DNA of 51,882 nt from Marinilabiliaceae bacterium (lineage in GTDB: Bacteria; Bacteroidota; Bacteroidia; Bacteroidales; Marinilabiliaceae): contig JAEINY010000009.1 in the NCBI GenBank assembly GCA_016342595.1, positions 1-51,882 on the forward strand. Direction: 5' to 3'. The notes under the pieces are model-generated. The model was not told the origin of the DNA. It was given only the letters and a program-made list of their open reading frames with translations, and made no database searches. Positions 31,946-41,292 of the stretch are shown one piece after another. Positions within the stretch are counted from its first letter, which is position 1. Every line of letters begins with the position of its first letter. A program made the translations under genes and the position numbers.

Positions 31946-32683
31946 TTAACTGCCAAAAACACGTTTCAGGATATCATTGACTCTGGCCACAGGATCTTCA
32001 CGAATCAGTTTTTCTTGCTGTGCAATTTTCACGAATAAACCATCCAAAGCCTTTTCAGTTAGGTAAGCGTTTAAATCAGTTTTTACAGCTTTTAAGTCTG
32101 CAAACTGACCAATGGGGGATTCGGCAATGGTATTCCATCTGCCGGTTAATGATTCCCATGATTCATTGGTCGAGATGCCAGCTACAATTTCTTTGTCCAA
32201 AGAAGTTTGAATTTTAGGGTTATAGAGTTTGAACAATTCATTATAGGTATGTTTGTGCAGGTAGTCAGTAGCTGCTTTTTCACCTCCATTCAGAATATTA
32301 AAGGCATCGGTAATCGTCATGTTTTTGATCGCTCTCCAAAAAACAGGACCCGCTTCTTTAGCGGCATCTTCTGCAGCCCTGTTAATGCGTATGACCACAT
32401 CTTCCACTAATTTATTACCACCTGGTATTTTCGAAATATTATCTACGATGATACTCGCTTCTTCCGGTAGCATAATTTTTACTAATTCATCCCCATAATA
32501 GCCATTTAGGGCCCCTAATCGGGTTGCAGCAGAGTCTGTTCCTACTCTCAGTGCTTCTTTGAGCCCGCCAGATACTTCGTATTCAGTAAGAGGGACATCA
32601 ATGTCATAGGTTTCCATAATGGTAGATAGCTCAGCACATGCTGCAAATGTGATCGCCAGTAGGGCAAAATATATTTTTCTCAT
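31946..32683 (-). CDS. DUF4197 lipoprotein
   Basis: A 245-residue protein with a lipoprotein signal (ITFAAC, lipidated C16). The remainder is the helical DUF4197 fold: SGGLKEALRVGTDSAATRLG, GYYGDELVKIMLPEEASIIV, FWRAIKNMTITDAFNILNGG, DYLHKHTYNELFKLYNPKIQ and the C-terminal basic helix DPVARVNDILKRVFGS. These blocks are strongly conserved in the family, whose role is unknown; a periplasmic membrane-associated location is expected. It overlaps the 3' end of the YgiQ-like gene by 4 bases and is therefore co-translated with it. Confidence 0.88.
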   Translation of the reverse strand: MRKIYFALLAITFAACAELSTIMETYDIDVPLTEYEVSGGLKEALRVGTDSAATRLGALNGYYGDELVKIMLPEEASIIVDNISKIPGGNKLVEDVVIRINRAAEDAAKEAGPVFWRAIKNMTITDAFNILNGGEKAATDYLHKHTYNELFKLYNPKIQTSLDKEIVAGISTNESWESLTGRWNTIAESPIGQFADLKAVKTDLNAYLTEKALDGLFVKIAQQEKLIREDPVARVNDILKRVFGS

Positions 32684-34620
32684 CGCTTAAATTTAGGTTT
32701 CGACTGAAAGTGTGTTTTGGTTTTATTTGTTTGCTTTTTCGAATCCGGCCGTTTGTCTTTGTGTTCCTTACCTGGGAATAATTTCTTCAGTAAATCCATC
32801 CGTTTGATCTTGTCCAATCGAGCTTCAATCTTTTTCCGATATTCAGGTTTATACCAAAAAAAATACATGCGTTGGAGCAGTTTTTCATCTTTGGTGTGAG
32901 CCGCATATATTTTTTCTAATGTATAGGGATGATAACCTGAATAGTAAATCACTGTTGCTACGGTCATGGGCGTAGGTGTAAAATCTTGAACTTGTTCCAG
33001 TTTAAAATCTAACTCACGCGTTTCACAGGCCAATTTAGCCATGTCTTCCTCTTGACTACCAGGGTGGCTGGAAATAAAGTAGGGGATGATTTGTTGATTC
33101 AGTTTCTTTTCACGGTTGATGCGTTCAAAGTCTGCTTTAAACCTATGAAACAGTTTGAAAGTCGGTTTGCGCATAATACTTAAGACTTTATCAGAAGTAT
33201 GTTCGGGCGCTACTTTTAAACGACCTGATACGTGCTTTGCAACCAATTCGGTCATATAGATCTGCTGGCTATCCTTTTCCTGGGAAGAAGCCATGTTGTT
33301 GTATAGCATATCGTAGCGGACACCACTACCGATAAATGTTTTTTTAATTCCCGGTACTTTATCAGCATCTCGGTAGATATCAGTCAGGGCTGAGTGGTCC
33401 GTATTCAGGTTCGTACAGATGTTCGGGAAGATGCAGGAGGGACGCGTACAACGCTGACAGATTTTCAGATTTTTACCCTGCATTTTATACATGTTGGCAC
33501 TTGGGCCGCCTAAGTCGGATATGTAGCCTTTAAAATCAGGCATATGGGTAATCGCTTCCACTTCCTTTAAAATACTTTCTTTGGAACGGGAAGCGATAAA
33601 TTTTCCTTGATGCGCTGAAATGGTACAGAAACTACAACCTCCAAAACAGCCACGATGCAGGTTCACCGAGAATTTAATCATCTCAAAGGCTGGAATAGGC
33701 CCTTTGGCTACATAGCGTGGATGTGGTAACCGGGTGTAGGGAAGATCGAAGGAATCATCCAATTCTCCTGTTGTCATGGGCGGAAAAGGAGGGTTGATGA
33801 CAATGCGTTTGTCTCCAACATCCTGGGTCATGCGAGCGGCATGCCAGCGGTTTGACTCCTCTTCTACATGGCGAAAGTTTTTAGCATACTTAAATTTATC
33901 CTCCAGGCATTCATCGTGTGAGAAGAGTTCCAGATCTTTCCAATTCTTGTTTTTTGGTAGTGTTTCTTCTTTATCCTGCAAAAAAGCGGTTTGGGCAATA
34001 GTTTTTAAAGACGAAACGGGTACTCCACGTTCCAATAAACGGATGATCTCCAAAAGCGGTTGTTCACCCATGCCATACACCAACAGATCAGCCTGAGACT
34101 CGGCTAATACACCTGGTTTTAATTCATCCTGCCAATAGTCATAGTGAGTCACCCGCCTTAAAGAGGCTTCTATTCCTCCAATGACGACCGGGACCTCGGG
34201 AAAGAGTTTTTTTAGGATGCGACTGTATTCAATGGAGGCATAATCGGGTCGGGCGCCAGATCGACCATCGGGAGTGTAGGCATCATCAGAACGTTTCCGC
34301 CGGTTGGCAGTATAGTGGTTTACCATGGAATCCATCGCGCCTGATGTCACTCCAAAAAATAAATTGGGCCGCCCTAGCTTTTTGAAATCCCGCAGATCAT
34401 CTCGCCAATTGGGTTGGGGAACAATGGCCACTTTTAAGCCATGTGCCTCCAATAAGCGCCCCACTACAGCCGATCCGAAGGAGGGATGATCAATATAGGC
34501 GTCCCCCGTAAATAATATCACATCCAGGCTATCCCAACCTCTTCGTTCCACTTCTTTGGCCGATGTAGGCAGCCAATCTTCCATCTTATACCTTCTATCC
34601 ACATTCATAATTTTGGGCAA
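32680..34620 (-). CDS. YgiQ-family radical SAM protein
   Basis: A 646-residue protein. The N-terminal domain (about 1-290) shows the cobalamin-binding-like fold of YgiQ (DVILFTGDAYIDHPSFG, VVIGGIEASLRRVTHYDYWQ, ADLLVYGMGEQPLLEI). The radical SAM motif is C325, C329 and C332 in LHRGCFGGCSFCTISAHQGK. Further family blocks are ISDLGGPSANMYKMQG, KTFIGSGVRYDMLY and a DUF3362-like C-terminus ending in lysine-rich sequence. YgiQ proteins are widely conserved; their reaction is unresolved. It is cytoplasmic. Start and length are normal. DUF4197 follows with a 4-base overlap. Confidence 0.93.
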   Translation of the reverse strand: MPKIMNVDRRYKMEDWLPTSAKEVERRGWDSLDVILFTGDAYIDHPSFGSAVVGRLLEAHGLKVAIVPQPNWRDDLRDFKKLGRPNLFFGVTSGAMDSMVNHYTANRRKRSDDAYTPDGRSGARPDYASIEYSRILKKLFPEVPVVIGGIEASLRRVTHYDYWQDELKPGVLAESQADLLVYGMGEQPLLEIIRLLERGVPVSSLKTIAQTAFLQDKEETLPKNKNWKDLELFSHDECLEDKFKYAKNFRHVEEESNRWHAARMTQDVGDKRIVINPPFPPMTTGELDDSFDLPYTRLPHPRYVAKGPIPAFEMIKFSVNLHRGCFGGCSFCTISAHQGKFIASRSKESILKEVEAITHMPDFKGYISDLGGPSANMYKMQGKNLKICQRCTRPSCIFPNICTNLNTDHSALTDIYRDADKVPGIKKTFIGSGVRYDMLYNNMASSQEKDSQQIYMTELVAKHVSGRLKVAPEHTSDKVLSIMRKPTFKLFHRFKADFERINREKKLNQQIIPYFISSHPGSQEEDMAKLACETRELDFKLEQVQDFTPTPMTVATVIYYSGYHPYTLEKIYAAHTKDEKLLQRMYFFWYKPEYRKKIEARLDKIKRMDLLKKLFPGKEHKDKRPDSKKQTNKTKTHFQSKPKFKR

Positions 34621-34758
34621 ATTAACCTAAAAAAAATCAAACAGCCGATTTGTGCTGTTATATAAAAAAAAGCTTACTCAAATTTCAGATATTAACCTAT
34701 TTGAAATAATAACCATGAAAAGAGTTAAAGGTTTTTTTTTATTTTTTAAAACCAATGT

Positions 34759-34766
34759 TAACTTTG
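34759..34766 (+). promoter_or_regulatory. -7 promoter box of the coiled-coil/zapA unit
   Basis: TAACTTTG at 34759-34766 fits TAnnTTTG and lies 17 bases before ATG 34784. It argues against the longer open frame from 34652. Confidence 0.45.
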
Positions 34767-34783
34767 TATTGAAAAATTTGGCC

Positions 34784-35077
34784 ATGACAGATCCAAATAA
34801 CATATTAATTGTTGAACTTAGAGGAAAAATTAACCGGCTTGTAGAACACTACAAAGCCATGAAAGCCGAGGTGAAGTTATTGGAAGCGGAGAAGGAGCGG
34901 TTAGTAGGTCAGTTAGAAGAGACGGCCAAGGCTTATGGTGATCTGGATGAGCGGTTCAACAATTTAAAATTAACGAAAGATTTGGTGCTGGGTTCATCGG
35001 AATCGGGCGATACCAAAAAAAGGATTAACCAAATTGTGCGGGAAATAGACAAGTGTATAGCGCTTTTAAACCGGTAA
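34784..35077 (+). CDS. Coiled-coil protein preceding zapA
   Basis: A 97-residue protein, mostly coiled coil: ELRGKINRLVEHYKAMKAEV, KLLEAEKERLVGQLEETAKA, then a C-terminal helix KKRINQIVREIDKCIALLNR. In Bacteroidota a short coiled-coil gene commonly precedes zapA, and it is presumed to act in cell division. It resembles ZapB in size and coil content, but homology is not shown. The open frame extends to 34652 with a hydrophobic/basic stretch; ATG 34784 (MTDPNNILIVEL) fits better and leaves a promoter box just upstream. ZapA follows 9 bases later. Confidence 0.75.
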   Translation: MTDPNNILIVELRGKINRLVEHYKAMKAEVKLLEAEKERLVGQLEETAKAYGDLDERFNNLKLTKDLVLGSSESGDTKKRINQIVREIDKCIALLNR

Positions 35078-35086
35078 ATTAATTAG

Positions 35087-35392
35087 ATGGACGACAAGCT
35101 TTCGATACGTGTGAATGTTGCAGATCGATATTATCCCTTACGGATAGATCGAAAGGACGAAGAGCGTATCCGTTTGGCTGCCAAGATGATTAATGATAAA
35201 GTTTTACAATATAAGCAACGCTATTCTGACAAGGACGTTCAGGATTTTTTAGCGATGGCGGCATTGCAATTCGTCATAAAGATGTTGGAATTAGAAAACC
35301 GTCGTGATGTTTCGCCCTTTATTGAAGCCGTTCAGGAATTGAACGATCAGTTGGACGATATTCTATCAGAAAATAGTGATCTGGTATTGTAA
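35087..35392 (+). CDS. zapA: Cell division protein ZapA
   Basis: A 101-residue protein with the ZapA fold: an N-terminal beta hairpin (LSIRVNVADRYYPLRIDRKD, with R-dE-eriRlAakmIn), then a long helix (MINDKVLQYKQRYSDKDVQD, AALQFVIKMLELENRR). ZapA binds FtsZ and cross-links protofilaments at the division ring. Length is normal. It is co-transcribed with the coiled-coil gene 9 bases upstream and perhaps with RNase Y after a 113-base gap that contains a long hairpin. Confidence 0.9.
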   Translation: MDDKLSIRVNVADRYYPLRIDRKDEERIRLAAKMINDKVLQYKQRYSDKDVQDFLAMAALQFVIKMLELENRRDVSPFIEAVQELNDQLDDILSENSDLVL

Positions 35393-35422
35393 ATAGCATA
35401 TACTTAACAGTTGAAAATTTGC

Positions 35423-35478
35423 CCGCATTGTTTGTCAATTAGCTGATGAGAGCATTAGTTAATGACGTAATGATGCGG
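35423..35478. ncRNA. Possible structured RNA between zapA and rny
   Basis: CCGCAT (35423-35428) pairs with ATGCGG (35473-35478), continued by G-U and A-U pairs, an internal loop, and a second helix TCA/TGA nearer the apex. It fills most of the 113-base gap. In other phyla the 6S RNA gene lies beside zapA, but this hairpin is far too short for 6S RNA, so identity is open. Confidence 0.25.
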
Positions 35479-35505
35479 ATTTGTTATATATAAACTCGAA
35501 TAAAT

Positions 35506-37035
35506 ATGGAAATAGTAATAGGAATTGTTGCATTTCTGGTGGGAGGCCTCATAACATGGCTGTTGATTACAAAGGCCCTGAAAAGCAGAAGTGAGCGTGT
35601 GATCCGGGATGCCGAAGCGGAAGCAGAGGTCATAAAAAAAGATAAAATCCTTCAAGCCAAAGAAAAATTCTTGCACCTGAAAGGCGAGCATGAGAAAGAA
35701 ATCAACTCACGTAATTCACGCATTTTAAATGCTGAAAATAAGTTGAAGCAAAAAGAGTCCACTTTTTCTCAGAAGTTGGAGGAAGTGCAACGTAAGAATA
35801 AGGAAAATGAGGCCATTCGATCCAATTTAACGAAGCAACTTGAATTGCTTGATAAGAAAAGTGAGGAAGTTGGCCGGATGCATAAGCAGCAAGTGGAGCA
35901 GTTAGAGGCTATCTCTGGTATGTCTGGTGATGAAGCGAAAGAAATGCTGATCGAAAGCCTGAAAGCGGAAGCGAAGACAGAAGCGATGTCATTTATTAAT
36001 GACATCATGGATGAGGCTAAAATCAATGCTAATAAAGAAGCCAAACGTATCGTTTTACAAACGGTTCAGCGTGTAGCCACTGAAACAGCCATTGAAAATT
36101 CGGTGACCATTTTCCACATTGATTCGGATGAGATGAAAGGACGGATCATTGGTCGTGAAGGACGTAATATTCGTGCATTGGAAGCTGCTACAGGAGTGGA
36201 AATCATTGTGGATGATACGCCTGAAGCCATTGTACTTTCGGCGTTTGATCCGATGCGTCGTGAAATTGCCCGATTGGCGTTACACCAATTGGTTACCGAC
36301 GGACGTATTCATCCGGCTCGTATTGAAGAGGTGGTGAATAAAGTGAAGAAGCAGGTTGAGGAAGAGATCATCGAAACCGGTAAGCGTACGACTATCGATT
36401 TGGGAATTCATGGATTACACCCTGAGCTGATTAAATTGGTGGGTAAAATGAAATACCGTTCATCGTATGGTCAAAACTTGCTGCAACACTCCCGTGAAAC
36501 AGCGAATTTGTGTGCCGTTATGGCGGCTGAACTGGGCTTGAATACCAAAAAAGCCAAACGTGCCGGACTGTTGCATGATATTGGTAAGGTATCTGATGAA
36601 GAGCCGGAATTACCGCATGCTATCCTGGGTATGAAGCTTGCTGAGAAATACAAAGAGAAACCAGATATCTGTAATGCCATTGGTGCTCACCATGATGAAG
36701 TGGAAATGAATACCATGATTGCACCAATTGTTCAGGTGTGTGATGCCATTTCAGGAGCACGTCCGGGAGCGCGTCGTGAGGTAATCGAAGCTTATATCAA
36801 GCGATTGAAAGATCTGGAGTCCTTGGCTTTGTCTTATCCAGGTGTAATGAAGACCTACGCTATCCAGGCAGGTCGTGAATTGCGCGTTATTGTTGGAGCT
36901 GAAAAAACCACCGATAAAGAAGCAGAAGAGTTGTCATACGATATTGCTCGTAAGATACAAACTGAAATGACCTATCCTGGTCAGGTGAAGATTACAGTTA
37001 TTCGTGAGACACGTGCAATTAGCTATGCTAAATAA
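35506..37035 (+). CDS. rny: Ribonuclease Y
   Basis: A 509-residue endoribonuclease that starts mRNA decay. One N-terminal membrane anchor ([19 protein letters not shown]) is followed by a long coiled coil (about 30-190), a KH domain ([10 protein letters not shown], 212-221) and an HD domain with H357-D358 in LLHDIGK, plus GAHHDEVE downstream. All catalytic metal ligands are present, and length is normal. It sits at the inner face of the membrane. It follows zapA in the order usual for Bacteroidota, and a clear rho-independent terminator follows at 37059. Confidence 0.96.
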   Translation: MEIVIGIVAFLVGGLITWLLITKALKSRSERVIRDAEAEAEVIKKDKILQAKEKFLHLKGEHEKEINSRNSRILNAENKLKQKESTFSQKLEEVQRKNKENEAIRSNLTKQLELLDKKSEEVGRMHKQQVEQLEAISGMSGDEAKEMLIESLKAEAKTEAMSFINDIMDEAKINANKEAKRIVLQTVQRVATETAIENSVTIFHIDSDEMKGRIIGREGRNIRALEAATGVEIIVDDTPEAIVLSAFDPMRREIARLALHQLVTDGRIHPARIEEVVNKVKKQVEEEIIETGKRTTIDLGIHGLHPELIKLVGKMKYRSSYGQNLLQHSRETANLCAVMAAELGLNTKKAKRAGLLHDIGKVSDEEPELPHAILGMKLAEKYKEKPDICNAIGAHHDEVEMNTMIAPIVQVCDAISGARPGARREVIEAYIKRLKDLESLALSYPGVMKTYAIQAGRELRVIVGAEKTTDKEAEELSYDIARKIQTEMTYPGQVKITVIRETRAISYAK

Positions 37036-37058
37036 AGTAAATAAAAATACGTAACTTG

Positions 37059-37089
37059 AAAAGCGATCGGATTCCGGTCGCTTTTTTTT
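37059..37089 (+). terminator. Rho-independent terminator of rny
   Basis: AAAAGCGATCGG (37059-37070) pairs with CCGGTCGCTTTT (37074-37085), one G-T pair, ATT loop, followed by TTTT. Confidence 0.9.
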
Positions 37090-37191
37090 GTATGTTTATC
37101 ACATCTGTAGGATTATTCATAAATTTGATCCGGATGATATAGGCATCGTTAATTAAGTGTTTATTACTTTTATAGATCAAATGATAGTATT

Positions 37192-38175
37192 GTGAGAAAA
37201 CTTGAAAATCAAACCGTATTAGTGACTGGGGGAGCCGGGTTTATAGGCTCTAATTTAATTGAAACCTTATTAAAACAAAATAATAAGGTACGATGTCTGG
37301 ATAATTTTTCAACAGGAAAACGGATTAATATAGAACCATTTCTAGCGAATCCTCAATTTCAATTGATGGAAGGTGATATTCGCGATTTAGAGGTGTGTCG
37401 AAAGGCTGTTGAAAGTGTCGCAGTGGTGCTTCATCAGGCAGCTTTAGGTTCTGTGCCCCGTTCAATAAAAGATCCAATTACTTCCAATGATGTGAATGTT
37501 TCCGGTTTTATTAATGTGTTGGTAGCGGCTCGTGATGCAGGTGTTAAACGCATCGTTTATGCAGCTAGTTCATCCACCTATGGTGATAGCAAGAATTTAC
37601 CTAAAGTAGAAGATATCATCGGTAAACCTCTCTCGCCTTATGCGATTACTAAATACGTTAATGAACTGTATGCTGATGTATTTGCTAAGTTATATGATAT
37701 GCAGATTATTGGATTGAGATACTTCAACGTGTTTGGGCGTCGGCAGGATCCCGATGGTGCTTATGCTGCCGTGATACCTAAATTTGTGAAATCATTAATG
37801 CGTAAAGAATCACCGCAAATAAATGGTGACGGGACTTTTTCGCGTGATTTTACGTACATCGAAAATGTAGTGCAAGCTAATCAACTGGCAGCGACAGTAG
37901 ATTCGAAAGAAGCCGTAAATACAGTTTATAATGTAGCTTTTGGCGAACGGACCACATTAAATGAGTTAACTGGTCATTTAAGGGATTTCCTAAGCGAATT
38001 TGATGCTAAAATAGGTGATGTGGAGATTAAATACGGACCGGAACGCGCAGGTGATATCCCTCATAGTTTGGCTTCTGTTGATAAAGCCAGGAAATTATTA
38101 GGGTATGATCCGAAATATAACATTCGGGATGGTCTGAGAGAAGCCATACAATGGTATTGGGAAAACTTAAAATAG
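37192..38175 (+). CDS. UDP-N-acetylglucosamine 4-epimerase-like protein (WbpP/TviC type)
   Basis: A 327-residue extended SDR. The cofactor loop is GGAGFIGS (13-20). The catalytic set is SSSTYG (about 126-131), Y150 and K154 in YAITKYVNE. RYFNVFGRRQDPDGAYAAVI and INGDGTFSRDFTYIENVVQA are the blocks of the WbpP/TviC group, which interconverts UDP-GlcNAc and UDP-GalNAc (or the uronic acids) for surface polysaccharide. The start is GTG 37192; no ATG lies in a fitting place. No polysaccharide genes are adjacent, so the exact sugar is inferred from the family only. Glycan use in capsule, O-antigen or protein glycosylation is possible. Confidence 0.85.
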   Translation: MRKLENQTVLVTGGAGFIGSNLIETLLKQNNKVRCLDNFSTGKRINIEPFLANPQFQLMEGDIRDLEVCRKAVESVAVVLHQAALGSVPRSIKDPITSNDVNVSGFINVLVAARDAGVKRIVYAASSSTYGDSKNLPKVEDIIGKPLSPYAITKYVNELYADVFAKLYDMQIIGLRYFNVFGRRQDPDGAYAAVIPKFVKSLMRKESPQINGDGTFSRDFTYIENVVQANQLAATVDSKEAVNTVYNVAFGERTTLNELTGHLRDFLSEFDAKIGDVEIKYGPERAGDIPHSLASVDKARKLLGYDPKYNIRDGLREAIQWYWENLK

Positions 38176-38320
38176 TCAAGATATTTCTTAAGCTGGTTAA
38201 TAAGTAAATGAAATAAATTAAAAATAAAGGCACTTATAATAGCATATGATAGATGATGGATGCTTTCATTTCGTTATTTATATGTTTTGTTTATACCTAT
38301 TTGGCATATTCACTTGTTAA

Positions 38321-38354
38321 TTTGTTTTCTGAATGCATGAAACAATTATATTTG
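38321..38354 (+). promoter_or_regulatory. Promoter of the DUF4625-like lipoprotein gene
   Basis: TTTG at 38321-38324 and TATATTTG at 38347-38354 with 22 bases between, near the TTTG-N19-TAnnTTTG consensus. ATG follows 15 bases later. Confidence 0.5.
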
Positions 38355-38368
38355 TAAAAAAATAATCT

Positions 38369-38851
38369 ATGAAAAACTATACAAATCTACTTTTACTTTT
38401 TGCATTAGTATTAAGTATATCTTTTACCGGTTGCGGAAAAGATGATGAGGAACCCGATGTTGAAGGACCAACTGTTGAGTTACGTGATCCCGTTGAAATA
38501 AAGACTTATGCCAAAGGAGGTGCACTACCATTAGATGCGACCTTTAAGGATGCATCAGGTATGAAGAGTTGTGTTGTGACTATTAAGTATAATGATGTTG
38601 CTACAAAAACACAATTGAAAGGTGTTGGTACTGCATGGACACCTGCAGAAAATAACACAAAGCATATCATAAATTTTAATGGAGAAAAGGATTTAACCAT
38701 TGTTTTAGATGAATCGCTGCCTGTGAGTGAGTGGTTATTTGGTCAGAGAATTGAGGTTGGTTGTTTAGGTGGCATATATACCGTTACTTTTGATATGGAA
38801 GATAAGATAGGCAAAACAAGCACGAAAACGGTTGATATTGTTATAAAGTAG
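38369..38851 (+). CDS. Small lipoprotein, DUF4625-like
   Basis: A 160-residue lipoprotein (SFTGC, lipidated C22) followed by an acidic spacer KDDEEPDVEGP, so it is probably carried to the outer membrane surface. The rest is a beta sandwich: PTVELRDPVEIKTYAKGGAL, PLDATFKDASGMKSCVVTIK, and a last strand pair GIYTVTFDMEDKIGKTSTKT. The order of P--e-------y-kG--l-l-a-fkD resembles DUF4625, an Ig-like family in Bacteroidota with no known role. It has its own promoter and terminator and is a one-gene unit. Confidence 0.7.
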   Translation: MKNYTNLLLLFALVLSISFTGCGKDDEEPDVEGPTVELRDPVEIKTYAKGGALPLDATFKDASGMKSCVVTIKYNDVATKTQLKGVGTAWTPAENNTKHIINFNGEKDLTIVLDESLPVSEWLFGQRIEVGCLGGIYTVTFDMEDKIGKTSTKTVDIVIK

Positions 38852-38871
38852 AATAAATTTTACCATGATAT

Positions 38872-38896
38872 AAAAAGGGCTTAGGCCCTTTTTTTT
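38872..38896 (+). terminator. Rho-independent terminator
   Basis: AAAAAGGGC (38872-38880) and GCCCTTTTT (38885-38893) with a TTAG loop and T-run. It ends the lipoprotein unit, 20 bases past its stop. Confidence 0.88.
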
Positions 38897-38923
38897 GTTG
38901 TAAATGCGAAAAAAAAGAGTTTG

Positions 38924-40090
38924 ATGTACGATTTTGATAAGATTATTGACAGGGAGGGGACCAATGCCTATAAATTGGACTTGAGAGAAAAAAACTTTGG
39001 CACCAAGGATGTGATTCCTTTGTGGGTAGCAGATATGGATTTTGAAGCACCACCTTTGGTTCAGAAAGCTATTCAAGAGCGTGCTGCTCATGAAATTTAT
39101 GGTTATACAATTCGTAAAGATACCTTTGTGCAAAGCATCGTCGATTGGGTGCAATACAAACATAATTGGGGCATTGAGAAAAATTGGATTGAATATTCAC
39201 CGGGAGTCGTGCCGGCATTAGTGATGTCTGTTTTAGCGTTTAGCCAACCGGGTGATGGTATTATTATTCAACCTCCAATATACCCACCATTTTATTCTGT
39301 TGTGTCAGGAAATGATCGGAAAGTTGTCGAAAATCCATTGGTGGAAATGGAAGGTAAATTTCACATTAACTTTCAGCAACTGGAAGAGTTGGCCTCCAAA
39401 CCTGAGAACACGATGTTAATGTTTTGTAGTCCTCATAATCCTACAGGCCGCGTATGGTCAGAAGAGGAGTTGATGAAGGTGAATGCTATTTGTTTAAAAA
39501 ATAATGTTTTAGTGTTAAGCGATGAGATTCATGCTGACTTAGCACTTTTTGGCAATCAGCACATTCCATTTGCCACATTAAACGATCAGGCCGCTCACAA
39601 TTGTCTGACCTTTATGGCCCCATCCAAAACCTTTAATATAGCTGGTTTTAGTACCTCTTACGTGGTTGGGGCAAATCCTGAATTGATGGCTGCTTATCGC
39701 AAAAAACAAAATGCGCTTCATTTGCACATGGGACATATTTTTAGTGGTGTTGCTCTGGAATCAGCCTATAATCATGGTAAAGAGTGGTTAAAGGAATTAA
39801 TTGCTTATATTGAGGAGAATATTTTGTTTGTGGAGCAATTTATTAAGGCTGAAATTCCTGGAGTTACCTTTTTTAGACCAGAAGCAACTTATCTGATCTG
39901 GATGAATTTTAAAGAATGGGGTATGAGTCAAAAAGAATTAAAACATTTCATGATTCATGAAGCAGGCGTTGGCTTAAATGATGGTTTATCTTTTGGAGAG
40001 CAGGGAAACGGCTTTTTGAGGATGAACGTGGCTAGTCCAAGAAGTATCCTTGAAAAAGCATTAATGAAAATAGCTCAAGCCAGAAAGTAA
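38924..40090 (+). CDS. MalY/PatB-family PLP enzyme, cystathionine beta-lyase-like
   Basis: A 388-residue type I PLP enzyme. The Schiff-base lysine is K235 in FMAPSKTFNIAGF; SDEIHADLALFG holds the PLP-binding aspartate; FCSPHNPTGRVW is the conserved asparagine loop; FLRMNVASPR carries the substrate-binding arginine. N-terminal RKGTNAYKLD-like residues and VIPLWVADMDFEAPP are diagnostic for MalY/PatB, which splits cystathionine or cysteine to pyruvate, ammonia and thiol. ATG 38924 is used; an in-frame TTG lies just before. Single gene. Confidence 0.92.
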   Translation: MYDFDKIIDREGTNAYKLDLREKNFGTKDVIPLWVADMDFEAPPLVQKAIQERAAHEIYGYTIRKDTFVQSIVDWVQYKHNWGIEKNWIEYSPGVVPALVMSVLAFSQPGDGIIIQPPIYPPFYSVVSGNDRKVVENPLVEMEGKFHINFQQLEELASKPENTMLMFCSPHNPTGRVWSEEELMKVNAICLKNNVLVLSDEIHADLALFGNQHIPFATLNDQAAHNCLTFMAPSKTFNIAGFSTSYVVGANPELMAAYRKKQNALHLHMGHIFSGVALESAYNHGKEWLKELIAYIEENILFVEQFIKAEIPGVTFFRPEATYLIWMNFKEWGMSQKELKHFMIHEAGVGLNDGLSFGEQGNGFLRMNVASPRSILEKALMKIAQARK

Positions 40091-40192
40091 AACTAAACGC
40101 TTAGTGGGTGACTTTTATCACCATGTTGTTCTGAGATTCGTGTCAACATCCCACTTGTGTTTGCAAATAATAATTAAACACTAATAATTGAT

Positions 40193-41227
40193 TTGGTTAG
40201 TTTGGTACGCTTTTTTCTTATCATATTAGTACTGACCACATTTGCAGGGTGCGGCATCCGGTTGGTTTCTCATCATCGGATGCCCAATAATGGATTGATA
40301 CAGGTCATTGATTCTGATACTTTGATCTATGAGGTCAATGGAAAAGCGCCTTTAATTGACTCGGTTAGTAATGGAACGAGTGGTGATTCTACCTCTTTTT
40401 TAATAAAAGGTAACCAAATAGAAATTTATGTCGGGCAGCTTCAGCCTGGGATAAATAACATTGACTGTTTAGTGCATTGCGGAAAAAGAAAGTTTTACAT
40501 ACATGACAGGATATATAAAGTGTCAGATATTGTACCCACAGAGGTTATTCCTTCTGATGTTCAATTTTTACCTCACGATACCAGCTCCTTTACGCAGGGG
40601 TTAGTGTATTGGAATAATGCGCTTTATGAATCCACCGGATTAACCGGTCAATCTAAATTATATAAAATCGATCCTGCAACTGGTAACATATTAGCTGAAG
40701 CCAGGATTGACTCAGCGTTTTTTGGAGAGGGCTTAACGGCTCTAAATGATCACCTTTGGCAATTAACCTGGAAGAATGGAAAAGTTCAGATCTTCGACTT
40801 TCATCTAAATCTAATACGCCAACTATCATATAAAAGAGAAGGATGGGGATTAACTTCCTGTGGTGATTTATTATTGGCAAGTGATGGGAGTGAATCCATC
40901 TATTTTCTGAATGCTTCAAATCTGGAAGTAGAAAGGGAATTAGTCGTCTACGATAACAAAGGTGTAATTTCATTTATAAATGAACTGGAATATGTTGATG
41001 GAGAGATATGGGCCAATGTGTTAGGGCAAGATTATGTGATTGTAATTGATGAAAAGTCAGGAAAAGTTAATAAACGGATAGATTTTAAGCATCTCATCAA
41101 TCGGCAAAAATATTCCGATGCCGGGCCTCTAAATGGCATAGCTTATAACAAAACTAATAATTTGATTTATTTTACAGGAAAAAATTGGCCATTTTTAATA
41201 GTTTGGGCTCCATTCTTTGCAGATTGA
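40193..41227 (+). CDS. Glutaminyl-peptide cyclotransferase (bacterial/plant-type), lipoprotein
   Basis: A 344-residue protein with a lipoprotein signal (LTTFAGC, lipidated C20). After an Ig-like stretch (about 25-110) comes the five-bladed propeller of the Glu_cyclase_2 family: HDTSSFTQGLVYWNNALYES, TGLTGQSKLYKIDPATGNIL, FFGEGLTALNDHLWQLTWKN, FINELEYVDGEIWANVLGQD and GPLNGIAYNKTNNLIYFTGK. F-TQGL and FGEGLT carry the catalytic Gln/Glu positions. The enzyme turns N-terminal glutamine into pyroglutamate on exported proteins. In the Bacteroidota this matters because many exported proteins begin with Gln after signal cleavage. Start codon TTG 40193. The LRR gene follows with its own promoter. Confidence 0.87.
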   Translation: MVSLVRFFLIILVLTTFAGCGIRLVSHHRMPNNGLIQVIDSDTLIYEVNGKAPLIDSVSNGTSGDSTSFLIKGNQIEIYVGQLQPGINNIDCLVHCGKRKFYIHDRIYKVSDIVPTEVIPSDVQFLPHDTSSFTQGLVYWNNALYESTGLTGQSKLYKIDPATGNILAEARIDSAFFGEGLTALNDHLWQLTWKNGKVQIFDFHLNLIRQLSYKREGWGLTSCGDLLLASDGSESIYFLNASNLEVERELVVYDNKGVISFINELEYVDGEIWANVLGQDYVIVIDEKSGKVNKRIDFKHLINRQKYSDAGPLNGIAYNKTNNLIYFTGKNWPFLIVWAPFFAD

Positions 41228-41246
41228 GATAAAAACGTTAGTTTTG
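41216..41246 (+). promoter_or_regulatory. Good Bacteroidota promoter for the leucine-rich-repeat gene
   Basis: TTTG at 41216-41219, 19 bases, then TAGTTTTG at 41239-41246. This is the exact TTTG-N19-TAnnTTTG spacing. It starts within the last codons of the cyclotransferase gene. The predicted transcript leaves about 40 bases before ATG 41293, whereas ATG 41254 would be leaderless, so the inner start is chosen. Confidence 0.65.
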
Positions 41247-41292
41247 TTAACAAATGTTAATGGTGCAATTTTATAAATGTATTAATCCCAAC

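Noticed and set aside
35423..35478. 6S RNA
   Set aside because: The structure is only about 56 bases and lacks the long open bubble of about 180-nt 6S RNA; kept only as a possible small RNA.
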